A program made the position numbers and the translations under genes. The notes beneath the pieces are model-generated. The model was not told where the DNA came from. It searched no databases and was given only the letters and a program-made list of their open reading frames with translations. This document shows positions 1 to 14,600 of a stretch of DNA of 64,000 nt, one piece after another. Within the stretch, counting starts at the first letter, position 1, and each line of letters starts with the position of its first letter. Source of the stretch: Syngnathus acus (Eukaryota; Chordata; Actinopteri; Syngnathiformes; Syngnathidae); NCBI RefSeq assembly GCF_901709675.1, contig NC_051106.1:2924001-2988000 (forward strand), in the 5' to 3' direction.

Positions 1-2289
1 GGCCAGGCCATCTAGGTTGAAGCATTAAAATTGTTGGAATGAAGCCCCCTTCCTGCTGATGAACGTTAAAATGAATTATAGTCTATTTTTAAGTCGATTC
101 AGCTATCTCTTGTTTTCTTGGCCGCTGACCCCGGTAGCTTTTCCCAAACCGCAGCACATGTTCTATGGCTACCACAGGATATCACTCAGACATGGCGAAC
201 AAATAAAAAGCCATTTAGTGCACTGCAGCAATTGTCCTGTGGGGGGCCCTTACCTTTTTTTAAAAAAATCTAGAGGAGTGTTTTTTACATTCTTGGCCCC
301 ATATTCATGAATTCCAAGACAGCACAGCTGTACTCAGGTGTAAAAAATGGCATAGCCTGAATTTCGTACCAATGCAAACCTCAATAGGCTTGTTTGGGAA
401 TTTGGTTCATCTCTGCGTCATGCTGGGAATTTCTTTTCAGTTTCATATACGCACACATCAGCAAATCGTTTTCTTCATATCAAGAACTGCGCCAATTGAA
501 CATATCAGGCTTTTAGTTTTTACTGGGCTCCCAATTGTTCAAAATGTTGTTAACCAGCCTGTATAACACATTTTCTACAGTAATATTTATTTGAGTGTGA
601 AAAATTATTTACTGCCAGTGATTACCTCATGCTTGCCCTCCCACAGCGTGCATCTGGTAACAAAATGTTTGTGGTGCTAGAAACTTTGAAAATGGATTTA
701 AAAACTTTCAAGCTTTCAAGATTCAATAACAGCAACAAAGAAAAGTTGACATTTGATTCACTATGACGACAAGAAACAGAGTCCAACTGCCAAAAGGGAC
801 AATGCTGATTTTATCATCTAAATACAACACACATTAGGATTACACCAAATACAAGATTAAAATTTATTTGTTGCGTGTAGCAGTCAAATAATGGCTTCAC
901 CAAAAAATAATTGCTGACAGGTTTTTCTCTTCTAACACTAAAAAAAATACAACTTTAATTGCACAAATAATAGGCCACGACATGGGTGTCCCTTACAAAC
1001 TTACGGTTTTAAACACATTCCAGAAATTGCATCACAAACAGACTCATTACGGCGTCTGACACACACACACACACGCAAACAGTAGTTCACTATAATATAT
1101 ACTTTTGTTGTGTGGTGGTTTGTGGCACTGTCACCCAATACTGCCTAAACTCCTCCATATGTCATGCTGGAACATTTTCCTCCTTTTTCCTAACCCGCGG
1201 TTTTTCAAAAAGCTTGTATTTCCAGGAGATGTGTTTTAGGCTTGGAACAAACACCAAACGTACCTCAACTGTATTTGAAATGAACTTAATCAGAGACTGA
1301 TGCACAGAATCAGCAGAAAGTTGAATGCAGTTGTTAAAGGAAAGTTATTATGTTGAGGAGAAACAAAGAATATCCATTGCCACACATTTGACCCATATTA
1401 GTAAAAACAGCACATCTGAACTGAAGTTTTTAATCATCGCTCTGAAATGGTAAGCAGAACATTTCGTCTGTTTTAGGTTCACTTATGCCACAAGCCTTTA
1501 AATGACTTTGATAACAAAACCTTTCCTGTGCCATTACAGCCCCCGCTTGTTTATAGTCTGCTGTTATTTATTGACCATATCTTAATTTCAACCCTAATGC
1601 CACTATAAACATTCTGGATTGCTGCAATGGCAATCCCTGTTCATCCTGCCAGTCGGTAGGAAAGAGCACCTCTGAGTCCTCCAAAATAAACACAAAGTTT
1701 TAATGATTTTTCCAGGTCGTTCTTTGGAGGGATGTGCTATGAGATCCAGCAGAAGCAAAGAAAGGGTGATGCATTGTTGGCATAGTAAGGCGTCTATGTT
1801 TACCTCTTAGAACACAGAAGACGGGAAGATGTTCAGTTCCGCATCATCCAGTCAGCATTTATATAAAGTCAAAGGACAAAATAATGGATTTCTCAAGTTC
1901 ATTTGAGTACAGCGTTGACAGGTTTGACGTCTATTAGATGAATAGGTTATTGAAAATAAGGACAATTATGCAACATTTGAACTGGAAGTTGGACCTCAAG
2001 GATAAACAAGGGATTACTTTCACAAATAAGCACCTTTTCAAACTTCTGGGCCTCATTGCATGTCTGCACTTTGTGTTTCACCTCATGCTCAAGGCTCCTG
2101 TTTTTTGGTTTGGCACTCTGTGTTTTCCATTTTGTTTCTGCAATACTGCCGCACGAGGTTATTATGGCTGAATCTTCCTTTTAGACAGCATGTTGAAGAG
2201 AATATATGCTTCGTTAAAGTTCAAATGTTGCAAAGGATACAGTACAAGTTGTAAATTTGTTTTTATTGCAAGATGTCAGCACACAAAAG

Positions 2290-2396
2290 TACCGTATTTT
2301 CCGCACTATAAGGCGCACCGGATTCTAAGGCGCACTGTCGGCTTTTGAGAATATTGGAGGTTTTTAGGTGCGCCTTATAGTGCGGAAGATACGGTA
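2290..2396. mobile_element. Palindromic TA-flanked MITE, copy 1 (short form)
   Basis: The element is 107 bp with terminal inverted repeats of about 30 bp. It starts TACCGTATTTTCCGCAC and ends with the near-exact reverse complement (…GTGCGGAAGATACGGTA). A TA at each end is compatible with Tc1/mariner-type target duplication. It has no coding capacity, so it is a non-autonomous miniature element. The whole copy can fold into one long hairpin. Four more copies are in the window (10277, 29519, 33267 and 48343). Confidence 0.85.
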
Positions 2397-5300
2397 ATTC
2401 AGTCCGACCTTTCACATCAAATAAAGGATGCTGGCAAGTCTCCAATTTGATTGAATTTTCTATTCTTTTTTTAAATCATACCAGTCAAACATTCACTATC
2501 ATGCAACATTTATTCACTTAATGGTAAACGTTTTGACAAAGGCACATTGTGTGATGTGTCTGAAAAATGACTTGTACTGGACTATTGAGAAAAAAAAAAA
2601 AGACATTGAGCTGCAACTTGCCCCCACGCATTGAGTGGACGGCCTGTGACATGAACCGCACAAGCCTTTTTTGGATTATGGAAGCTCCACAATCCACATC
2701 CGGTATGTTGTACCGTATACATTTTTTAAACCATAAAAGATAGCGTGTCAGTTGAGGAAGATGCAGACTCCTTCAAAACTGGACGTGTGACTAGATGAGA
2801 ATAAGGAGAAAAATATCTGGGCTCCATCCCTCTTCACTTGCGTGCACTTGGTACAGTACGTACCGCTTGCATATATCTTTACCACATATTGTGTACATTT
2901 GAAATTGTAAAGATGATTAGGTACTATTGTCAGTTTCTACTGTATTTGTATGGCTTGGCAGTGGCATTGAGCTTCATTTTTACATAATATTCAGCAGTCT
3001 GCTGATGTGCTTATGTTACACGCAGCGAGGGGATGAGTATTTGGCGTCAGTGCTCGGGGACGCTTTGGGATCTCCAAAATGTCCCGTGCGTGGGACCCCT
3101 TAAGAATTTCTCCAGATGTTCAAGACATATAATCTGCTGTTGACATTGGGCATCATGCCACTTCCTATCAAAGCATCCCACACGCCTATATGCCGTTCAG
3201 CCAATAGTTTAACTTTACTTGAAAGAAGAGTTCGCACATGAGTCCCTTGACCGTTTTTGCACATTTTCATGCAGGCTGAGATCACGCACTCGGTGCAGCT
3301 ATGCAGACGCTGACAAAGCTGCGTGTCCTGCGGAAACCACGATATCCACTTGGCTCACTGCTGCCGTGATTCTGTGAGTGGCAGAGGCAGCCAGTCGTCT
3401 TTAGTAAAGGAAATCAAAGCAGAGAGTGAAAACCTCTGTGATTTCACCATCCCAAACACCAATAAACGGTGAAAAGATGTTTTCAAACAGTTCTGTCAGT
3501 TTGAATTAATTGTTTCAAAGAAGTCGAGTCACTGTTAGGAAGAAAAATAAAAGTTTGAAATGATGTTTCAAGCAGATGTTCTAGTTTTGAGTTAAGTCTT
3601 TGTGTGCATGTTTGTGTGTGTGTGTTATTGCAGCTGGAATGTGCGATGACCTGGTTGGATAATGAGAAATGACGTTGAAATTGTCGCATTTCCTTTCACA
3701 TTCAGACGTTACGTATTCATCTCATATCTTCAGGTCATTGACCTATTTAGATATTTGATAAGGGTAAACTGAATTAATATGGTTGTAACATGTTGGCAAC
3801 GTTTTGGATCACGCCGTCCAATAATTTCATATTATATGTGTCTGTGACCGTGTGTGTGTGTGTGTAGTTTTCCTTGGGTTTTTTTTGTTCCACTGCCAGC
3901 CACCAAAAAAGTTCCTCACTTTTATTTTCCAGACGCTCCCGTGGTGCCACCATGAGGTTGGAATTTGTGGGTTGAAGATACGAATACAGTTGAGTCTGCA
4001 AATTAAGTGTTGATCAACTTTTGAAGTTGAATTTATTTTTCCCACACCGTACATATACTTTGGAGTGAATGAAGTTTTATATTATTTTATAATTAATATA
4101 AAGTGACCACTAGGAAAGGCATAAAAACTATGCCAAAGTATCTCGATGTGAAATATACATAAATCTGTTCATTCACACCGAGAGGGAAAGTTATTATTTA
4201 TTTATTTTTTTGCTATGACCCATGGTGCAATCTCCGTTATAGGCTACAGTTGAAATGTTTTCAGTGACATAGCACATCATTAGCTTAGTCACAGCCTACT
4301 TTATGTTATATAATATTAATTTTTTGCTTATCATCGTGTGCAAACATATTTGTGGGCACTGTGGCGGTGCAAGTCAGCTGTCTGACAGGTGCGAAGGGTG
4401 TTAGCTTGTGTAAGTAAACACCATTTGAGTCAAGTTCAAATGTAATTATTGGGTGCTTTCATTTTTATTTTAGGAAACATAAAGGGTGGTCGACTTTCCA
4501 AAAAAAGAAGGAAAAGAATCCAGTTTGTTTGCAGTTTCAGATGTGATAGTATTTTTGGTATCACTCAGAGCAAAAGGGGCACCCCTGGCTTTCTCTGATT
4601 GCTAGCTGTCAATTTTTTTAGGGGGTAGACTTTTAAGGGTTCGTCCAGATTGGGACTGAAGAGCGACCACAACAAAGGTTGAACTCTGCTTCTGCAGCTG
4701 AGACGCATCAGAAAAAGGAGCTGGGAGTCCACTCGAAAACTGATTACTGATGTTTAATTACAGCGTGCGGTACTCTCAAAATGTTTTACATGTGTAGTCC
4801 AACTTCCTCTCTGTTTTTCTTTCCTAACCTCAGAGCTTCAATGGTAATAAAAGGGAATAATAACGTGAATACAGCAGATTTGAATCTGACCCCGTTTTAG
4901 CTTTCATAACTTTATTTTCTTGTCAAACTACAGAGAAATAGATTTAACTAGAAACCAAGAGCACTTTGGTTTTTGACATGGAAAGATTTTAATACTTGGA
5001 TTAATGAGTGGGCTAACGGTATCACGATACATTGTAAAAGTTTCAATAAAATTATGATGGTAATATTATAGCTGCTACACTCCATTTTATAGCCCAGTTT
5101 TCAATTTCATTTGTACAATATCCTTTGTTTTTTAATTTTATATTGGCTGCTGAACTTCTCACTTCATTTTTTCATTGGACTCATTTTTTTTAGGGGGGGG
5201 TTGTGTGCACAAGGGCCAAGTTTTCACAAATTCAACATTATTAAGTGCCTCCTCATGGCTGTATTGTGATTTTATCACTGTAATGAGACAGTACCGAATT

Positions 5301-8300
5301 TGCTAAATTACACTGAGTTTATGTAACAGCCGATAATTGAATCGACAAAAAAGAGGGGAAATGAGAGACCGGAGTAAACACTTCCTTGTTTGGTTCCCTT
5401 ATCTTTATCCTGACAGGAAACATTTTCTAAATTTAGTAGTATGTATTCAAAATTAACCCTAAAGTAGAACAAATTTGGGATTTTTTTTCTCACTGTGCCT
5501 TCAACTATAATACGTACACTACTTACCAAACTAGTTACTAGGCATACACGTTTGTACTGTCCTCGTAATCTCTCCTCCAGAAGGTTAAAAAGTAGCCATG
5601 GGAGCCCAAATTCTTTCTGAAGAACAAAAAGATATTTCCCCCCTATGACAAGGTCACTACTTTCCTTAGCCACACAAGTCTGGCATCATATCAATAATAT
5701 GAGTCCAATATAAACTGTCATAAATAACTGCGAATGGCAGTGTAATCAAACCATAGGCCCAGTCTGGTCAGGAATACTTCCACTGGTTATGTAACAGAAT
5801 GAAGAAAACCGCTCCAAATTTCTGGATGGGTCCAAGTTTTCGAAACCTCTTACGTAGCTCACTTGTTCCTGTTCTTCTACTATTGGACCCACTGATTCTT
5901 GCTTTTAGTTGTAGCCGAGCCAACCACTGACTGACTTACAATGTAAAAGAGTAACTGATATACTTCTTATAGAGTATTTCATGACTTCCTACTTTATTGG
6001 GCACAACTGGGTGAATGTTAAATTAACACAATGATGTCATTGTCCCTCCTTGAACCGCCACCACCTCGTGTTGGAGAGGTTTGTGTGTTCCAGTGAGCAC
6101 AAGAGCTACATTTTATAAACCTGGCAGGGTCACCCATGATCAGCCAGAAAAAGTTCACATAAGATCAGTGACAGCAAAATGACAAGCGTTTCAAAAATCG
6201 TTTGTCTTGCTGCATCGGGTCCATAATATCCAGAAGTTCATGTTCTTTGTTTTTCTCCCTTGTGATAGCGTGACAATGAACACCCGTCTGAAATGCACCG
6301 TAGTATCTATTCTATAATCCCAGTTACCTCCTAGAGCTTGACTCGAGTTTTAAATGATGCCCTTTCCCATGCATGTGGCTTGGGTACGGGGCGCGAATAA
6401 ATCATACCAACATCTAAGCAGTTGATCTTAGAATAAATAAATGACGTAAAAATCCCAAGGATTGTTTACACCAATTTTGGTAGTTCTCGTGAGAGTTTTT
6501 ATTATGATTCTTGGCATTATGGGGGCAATATGATCATCACTAACTTTAATCATGTTCCAATGGGACGACCGTCTGGGATTCATGTGACCCAAAAAGCATC
6601 CAGCTGCAGAAAACGTCATATTTATATTCTTGGGTATTATTTTAACCCGTTAGTTACTTTGGGTGTTGACTTTCAGCAAACAGTATACTGAGTTCCATGA
6701 AACCTTATGGCAAGACTTACCACCCAGTAGCCTTCTCCCTGGTCCCTGCATGGCCATCAAGTTGAGGTTTTACCAAATGTAGTCAGCCATGTAGATGCTG
6801 TAATGTTCCAGGTGGACCCTCCTGCTGAGGCACCCCTGTAAATTCTGCCTGCAATGTTTACTTTCACAATTTATCAGCATAAACTAGCCAGCCAGGTGAG
6901 CCTTTCTGACTGACCTCTGCCATCCAAGGATTCCAGGGACCCTCTGGCCTATGGGAGATCCTGAAACGTAATCTTCTGCATTGATAAATGAATTTACGGT
7001 TGGGTCATTTATCAAGTTTTCCTTGCCAAAGTCTGTTGTAACCAAACATTTCTGCCCACTTGGTCCCACATTTATAAAAAACACATATCTTGAGTCTCAT
7101 TCATTCATTCATTAGAATATGGAATGTATAAACTTGACAGAATTAAATAAATGATACTTTCCCAAGAAGCAATGAAGTAGCACGCAAGTTTGCCCTTGGC
7201 AGAAGATAATTTAAACAGTTGGACCGGAAGGTCAAAGGGGTGACACAGTGAGTGAACACAGTCAGGGGGGAGAAAAAGTGTCAAGTGTCAAAGTTCACAC
7301 AAACACCTAGCAGCAACAGTAAAACGGTATTTTGTTGTAATTCAGTGAATGGGCAAACAGGTTCATCCAAAAGGATTATAACTAACAATATAATGAATTT
7401 AGAGGCAAATCAAAAACATTTTAGGGTATTCATGTTTCTTGGCTCGAAATTGCACGTACAGTATAGACATTTAATATTGTCATGCATGAGCAGGTGTGTA
7501 AATAAATAAAGCCATTGTGCCATTATTTGCAAATGCATAAATGGTTCTTATCATTGCTCCACACGCACACAGCTTGAGTCCATTTGTTTTCCAGTTGGTT
7601 GTTTTGCTACACGCAAACAAAGACATGGATTCTCGCCACTGGTAACTGCAGACTGACTGACAGATGTGCAGAGTAGGGAGATTGATGAGCAAAGTCTTTT
7701 TTCCTTCTCTTCTGTCTCAGTAACAACAGTGCACATGTCATTTTAGCAGCGCATGGATCACATGCTGTGCAAGTCACGTTGGTTGAATTAAACCTCTTGA
7801 GGTCTGTGCTACCAAAGGAAGTGCACGGGAAGGGGGTGATATCATAGCCCACCAACGTGACTAAAGTGGAACCATGTTTTCCATCTCCTAGTTATCCCAT
7901 CCCGCATTTGCTGACAGCAATGTTGCGTTGTCTGCCAGCTGCCAGCATAGAACACTGATGCATTGATCGCATGACAGGTTGGAGGTCTGGCATGATGTTC
8001 CTCATGGTGCCATTGTTTTCTTTCCCCATTTGTGGTGAAAATTAACTCTGTTGACTGTTCTTCAGATAAAATGTGGTAGCAAGAGTTTAACAATTGTGGT
8101 GAAATGTACATATTATATAAGCTTTATTTTTTTTGTGGGATAGATTGTTGTCCCAAAAGAGCAATTAAAGCAGGCAGTGATTTATGTAGCCATCCATAAG
8201 AGGTCACACAACTTTCCACAAAAGGAGTTGTTCCATAAAGATCTTGTGGTGGAACCTGTGGCCATTTCATGGCTGGGGTAGTTGAAGTGTAGCTTCCTTT

Positions 8301-10276
8301 TACTGACTGCAACTCAATAGTTTCAATTTGCTGGTATTACAGTCTCTTCTATTTTCACATTGACATGCTCATCATTTTCAACAAGATCCACTAAATGTTC
8401 AGTTGGGCCTCAAACTTGAAGGAATCAAGTCAAATGTCCAGAAATTCCATTTTGAAGACTTTTTGTCAGCAAAGATAATTAATTTGCCAATGATCCCTCG
8501 TAGTCACTAATCAAACGATTGGTTTGCGTGCTCTTCACATCTGTTGTCCTCTTGCAGAAGGCATCAGGATGGAATTACTTACTTTTACCCCCTCGACATT
8601 TATTTACAAGTCAGGAGATTTATTATTAGCTCTTAGTTTTTTGCAGGGCATCTGTGCTTGCCATGTCCCCATAGATAAAAGGCTCTTTGCTCTTCTAAAA
8701 AGGTTAAATCAGGATATTTGAGCAGCTTCAAACATGGGGTTGATTAGAATCATCTTTCATAATAATTAACTACATTAATGGAAAGTGCAATTGCATTGTT
8801 GTTCTGTATTTGTTTGTCCCGATAGCAAACTGGAGCACCTTCTGCTTGAATGCAGAACAAAGTAACGACAACACTAAAATCATTATAGGCTGCAATTGCT
8901 ATTGTCACAGAATTCCAAACTCGGAACTGTGAGGTGCACAAAGCCCACGTATGTTAACTTTACAATTCTAATATCACAACTGGGGAAAAATAAACTACAA
9001 TGCAATATGTATAAGCCACCCATTGAAACAGCAAAAGTATTTTATTTTACATCGGCGAGACATCTGGTCCACCGCCCTCCATCATCATCTGCAACATTTA
9101 TGACTGCTTGGCCGACAAAAACAGTCCACCATCCATTGTGCAAATATTCCTCTAGCCCTACCCATCAAATAAATATATATTTGGAAATATATCCTTCTGC
9201 TTTGCCACAACTGAGAATCGGAAGACCACAAATGCATTTTTAGTGCAGATATTTGAATGCATTGATGTTTCTCCCATATAGAAAGAAAGCTGTAAACATA
9301 AACTATGTGAGATTGGGCTGTACTTTAGAGAGTTTAAAGAGTTTGATAAATGCAATATTAAACTGAATGCATAAATAGTGTTGTATAAATACTATTGTTC
9401 AATTTCAATTGAAAACTTGCTAATAGAGTCAAAGAGTGACTTTTTCCACATCAGACATCTGGGAAAACTAGTCATTGCTTAATTATATTTCAATTGCCTT
9501 TTTATGTGCATTTTCGAGAGCTTAATCAGAACCGTTCGACTCTTTTTTTAGTCTTCTAGAACAGAGAACAGATTTGAAACACATGGCAAGATTGTGAAGT
9601 AACTCGGGTTGTGTTCTCATCTGCTGCCATTCATGTTCAAACGTGTGTGTGTTCTGAAGCTTGTTGATGTGTCGGTCAAGCCTCTGGCATGCAGCTCCTC
9701 AAAAGAGCTGCTAATTAAGAGCTATCAGAGCTCTTTAAACTGATCGCCCTGCATTTATGGGTTTTATCCAGACGTTGAGAACGATGCACTTGTAGGTATG
9801 TGCAGAATCTGATGTAGCACGATTGCACCTTACACGAAGAAGCATCCCAAAGCTGATAGTTGGAGTGTTTTTTTTAGCGAGGGGGAAAGTACTTTTGCTT
9901 TTAAGCGGTCCCTAATAATTAACATTTAACGACTGTGTGGTTGTGTGTATGTTCAAAAGCAGACAGTATGTAATGGTGACTAAAGCATGCTATGAATATA
10001 TACTGCAATACCCAAACGCAGCAGATGTGACCTTCATGTGGCCTGTGGTTTGAGTCGATAAAGATGGGAGAGTCACACATTTCTGCCTTTTAGCCCCTGG
10101 AGACACGAGAATAAGGAATTTTAAACACATACATAAATCAGAGCAATGGTAAACTTTTCGCCTTTAAGGTGATCCGAAATGTTTTAGTGATTTTAGTATT
10201 GTCCGAAAGTCATTGGTTGTATCAATATTGTAAAATAATGTGCACATATGACCAGTGTGTGAAAAGCCACAATAAG

Positions 10277-10587
10277 TACCGTATTTTCCGCACTATAAGG
10301 CGCACCTAAAAACCTCCAATTTTCTCAAAAGCCAAGAGTGCGCCTTATAATCAGGTGCGCCTTATATATGGACCAATATTGAGCCACTACAGCAGGTGTG
10401 TCCAAAGTCCGGCCCGCGGGCCAAATGTATATATCTTATATATGGACACAATTTTAAAATGGGCCATTCATTGAAGGTGCGCCTTATAATCCTGTGCGCC
10501 TTATATATGGACAAAGTTTTAAAATGGGCCATTCATTGAAGGTGCGCTTTATAATCCGGTGCGCCTTATAGTGCGGAAAATACGGTA
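10277..10587. mobile_element. Palindromic TA-flanked MITE, copy 2 (with internal hAT-like scrap)
   Basis: It has the same termini as copy 1 (CCGTATTTTCCGCACTATAAG and its reverse complement at the far end). The interior carries repeated subterminal units (AAGGCGCAC / GTGCGCCTTAT). At about 10393-10435 there is a foreign-looking piece reading GGTGTGTCCAAAGTCCGGC followed by CGCGGGCC, which resembles the end of a hAT element. Copy 5 at 48343 carries the same piece, so the two belong to one subfamily. Confidence 0.85.
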
Positions 10588-11641
10588 GTCATATTTGTTT
10601 TTGTTATTGACGGTTCGGACTTCTGACGACTTGATGCCGAGCAATCGTTGAGTTGGACTCTGCAATATAGCTTATAAGAGAACATTTCTATCAATGTATT
10701 GCACATGTAGCATTTCTTCCAGGCCACACATCACACACTTTGGCATTTTCATGGTAGAGACAGAAAATAACGTAAAAACACGGCAGATAAATTAATGTAT
10801 TCAAGCTAGGTGAACTTAGCTAGGCGCAACTTAAGATGGCCGCTTGTGGCTTCACTTCCCGTGAGGCGTTGGCGAATAACTTGCATTGTTACTTTATTCA
10901 TATAAGTTTGTAAATCAGCTTTAGAGTTCTGCCTCACAGGATTTACGCCATTCACAAAAACAAAACCCTTTGTGTTCCAATCCTAGACATTTTCATTCGA
11001 AACGAACTGTTGTGAAATTAACACCCATAGTTAACGTTCACATATTGCGTGTCTATGTAAACCTACAAAAATTTAGTGTGACCATAATGTTTAAGAGATG
11101 TGGGGCAAACTAACAGTTTGAAAATGAGTCTTAACTACTTCATTTTTTACGGCATGCATTAAACTCAAGTGTTCTAGTCCAATTTATGAGACTCGATGAC
11201 ATAACTACCTCAATGGTGGGAAGACTCAAATCACACTCAAGTGTTTACAAGCGCGGCATTTCCAGAAATTACATGGCATTGTACGGAATAAATGACTACA
11301 GAGTTAAAGCATCTAAAGTAGCGTTTCTGACTCATTTTTAGTCTGCATATTGAATCTGATAAGAAGCATCTGTTTCTTTTTGCCAATGGAACAGTTGGAC
11401 AGTGACACCTACTGGTTTGCTAAGCAACTTTAGTGACGAAGGTTATCAATGTCTGAAATTCACATCTCTGCTATTTTTTTCAAAAGTGCAATTTCAATCA
11501 ACTTTTCAGCCTATAAACTGAGGTGGCGCAATATTCGGAGCAACAAGGAATGACTGAAAAAAACAAGTTAACTGAAACACTTCTCAGAACTGACGAATGA
11601 TTTTTATTGCTCGATATATCAATCCACACACTGACTGGCCA

Positions 11642-11657
11642 CCCCCCCCCCCCCCCC
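11642..11657. repeat. Poly-C run
   Basis: An uninterrupted run of 16 C lies in non-coding DNA. The exact length is unreliable, given the homopolymer length errors seen in coding exons elsewhere in this window. Confidence 0.9.
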
Positions 11658-14600
11658 ATATTCCCCATGATGTCATCCCTCACCTCTCTGGATCCCATTA
11701 TCAGATCCTAAGCCTCTTCAGCTCCCCCCGAAGTATCTGTCATGTCTCGATTTCTGTGCGCTCAGCTGATACGTCTGCCATGTTGACTTAATAGTCTGCC
11801 ATCAGCTCTCCTCAAGCACTCACCTCAACGCCTGACCTTTTTAAAGGTTTAAGGAAGCAAAGAATAACAAATAAAAGACCTGTCAAGTTGTGCATGGCTT
11901 GCTCTGGCACTCTGCCCTGCTTCTCGCCATTAGTGTGAAGCCACATATGGGACACGGTCAAATGGAGGTACTACCCGTTTGTCTGGGTCGACTGTACATA
12001 TTTTGACCCTACATGGGTTATTAAGAATATAAATGACTGAAGAACTTTCCACCATAATACCTGTCAGGTTATGTTTTATATCTAAAAACACATTGAGCCT
12101 ATGTGTAAAAGACAAAGATAGCCTTTTAAAATAAAATGAAAAACACTTCTTGCACTCAACATCTGTGTGCCTCCATAAAAATGCCTCCGAGCGATTCTTC
12201 TGTCTGGCTTGACCAAACATCTTGGTGAATTTATTGACATCCTGCCTTTGAGAGAAGGCCTCAGAAGCCTCAGTAGTCTCTGCAAGGAGGCGAGTACTAA
12301 TAGTCAAGGGTCACAGTTTAGTGGTAATCCCCCACACCTATGGTGAGCGGACATTCTTTCTAAATGAACTAATGATGATGTCATCATGTCTGACCCAAGT
12401 GGGAGACCAAGTGATTTTTCAGATCACAGACGGACAGATGGTGCGATTAAGATAGTGGGCTGCTTGATCTACTACCAGATTTCAACCCCATAACAGAACA
12501 ATTAAAAAATTCTCCAGATGTAAAGGTCAGTATTGGACTGACCTAATTCCATTCCAAGTAGGTCATTTCATGATAGACAAACGTGTAACAGCCAACATTA
12601 GCCATCACCAATAACGTACAAGAAGAGATTTTACGAGGCTCTTGAGAATGATTTAGTCGACTGACCAAAGCCAAATGAGGTCATACTTTTTAAATCCTGA
12701 TTAGAGGCAACACTATTTCCTGCTGTATGCTGATGATTTCTACACATGCGTACAGCTACACGTGTTTCACACTAATGTTCTATTCGCAAAACGTCCAGGA
12801 GAATGACTCCGTTTTTATTGCCAGACAGAAGACCTAGACGAGCTGAAGTTGGAGGAAAAGGTTTTCCTAAAGGCTAATTTCTCTCACAAATTCTAATCTA
12901 TGTCAGCGTGTTCTTGGGCATACTTGAGCACTCACAGCATGCATATCTTCTCAGTAAATGTCAATAAAACCGCTCAGCAGCCATGGAGACACACTCCCAC
13001 CATAAACGTAAGAGAAGCCAGGAAGTGCTGAGTCGACAGTCTGATGTATTGTTTTTAGAGGAGAAATATGATGAGCGAAGAGATTTGTCGTTCTGGACCA
13101 GGCTTTCGGGGCCTCTATTTAATGAGTGGAAAATGGAGGCTCGAGAGCTGAATTTGCATGCAGGGCTTGGAAACTAATCACGAATCCCAGTAGGCAGTGG
13201 AAATTCAAGACTGGAGCGGCATGCCGTAGAACTGGAAGAAAGTCAAAGATGCGAGATTTATTTCTGTCAACACAAAGTTTTCACACGTGCATGGAGAAGG
13301 AAATAATTACATGACATCATTTAAAGTTCTAACTTTCATACGCGCAATTGTTGCATCGGCACATTTACCCTCCATTTCCAGGGCATTGTTAACTTGGTGT
13401 TGTTTTACAATGATGTCATAGGCAGACTCATTATATCAGAAGCAAAGATTGTTAATTGGGGAGACGGCGTTGAGTTAGAATGATGTCATAACTTCTTTTC
13501 CTGCTACTTTTTGTCAAGAAAACAGTAGAATGACTGGCTGTTAATCTCATTATCACATTAGCGTCGTTTGACCACATTTGGCGATAAGCAGGAGCTATAA
13601 CTCAAAGCAAATTAGATCCACTAACAAGCCCAGTCTGCTTTTTTTTTTTTTTTTAAGTAAGTATGATTTCACGGGGAGAATGGTTCCAGTGAGGTCAAGT
13701 ATCGTGGAGTTTTTATGCACGGAACTAAATTAACTGGGTGTGACTTAACAAGGTGATGGCAGATTTTGGAAAAAAAAAAAAAAAGAGAATAAAAAGGACT
13801 CCATTGCATCAGTTATTGTGCAATCTGTTTATCCATAAAACCACGTGTCACTGACTACACGTAGTGCTTATCTGTTCCAGTTCATCCCAAAGGTGTTTGA
13901 GGAGTCAAGCTCCTCCATACCCCATCATTCAAGTAGCCCTACATGGTTCAGAAAAAGGAGTTACCTCATAGAAGAAAGATACCATTCAGGCGGTAGCACC
14001 AAACAAGCTACGCTAATGATGCAAGTATCATCTACTGACCTTTTTACTCGGGGTCTTGATGATGTTCTTACTTTAGGTGGTCTAACATGAGCCCATCCAA
14101 AGGACTTCACGACCACAGATGTCAGAGTGACAGGCTTGTGGTTCTGTTCCCATATTGCCAGTTCGGGGAGTGGAGAGCCCCATAATCTGTAAAAGATCTG
14201 CCTGAAGACCAAAGATGATCAGCGCTGACTGACATATTGTGCAAAATCCCCTATATTTTAGTTCAATATTTTTTTTGGGACCACTTGCAGTATATGATGT
14301 AAATGCAAGCAGTACGTACTGGGGATTACACAAACAAGTAAAATGGTTCAGCATTATTTATTAGTCCACCCTCCAAAATTTCCATCCAGTAGATATTTTT
14401 AAGCCCACGTCGCATCCTGTTTTTCTTCTGTTGCAAAGTTGTTTCTGGTTTGTTTTGCTTCTCCAAGCTGGCCCGAAACCACACAATTGTATTGATTTTT
14501 CTGATTTCATCTCAGTGGATTCAGACCACTTTGGTTCCCTTATTTTATAGAATAGATGAAAATAGCTCTGACCTCAAATTCTTGAGGTTTGGCAGTGGAT

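Noticed and set aside
5308-5673. 121-aa minus-strand frame
   Set aside because: AT-rich random composition, no domain and no splice partners.
12725-12736. YADD-like peptide (LLYADDF) resembling the reverse transcriptase active site
   Set aside because: The frame stays open for only about 30 codons and no other reverse transcriptase motif lies near it, so it is probably chance.
13870-13900. GTTCATCCCAAA segment shared with 45345-45375, suspected old transposon
   Set aside because: The match is only about 30 bp and imperfect; not enough to define a repeat by eye.
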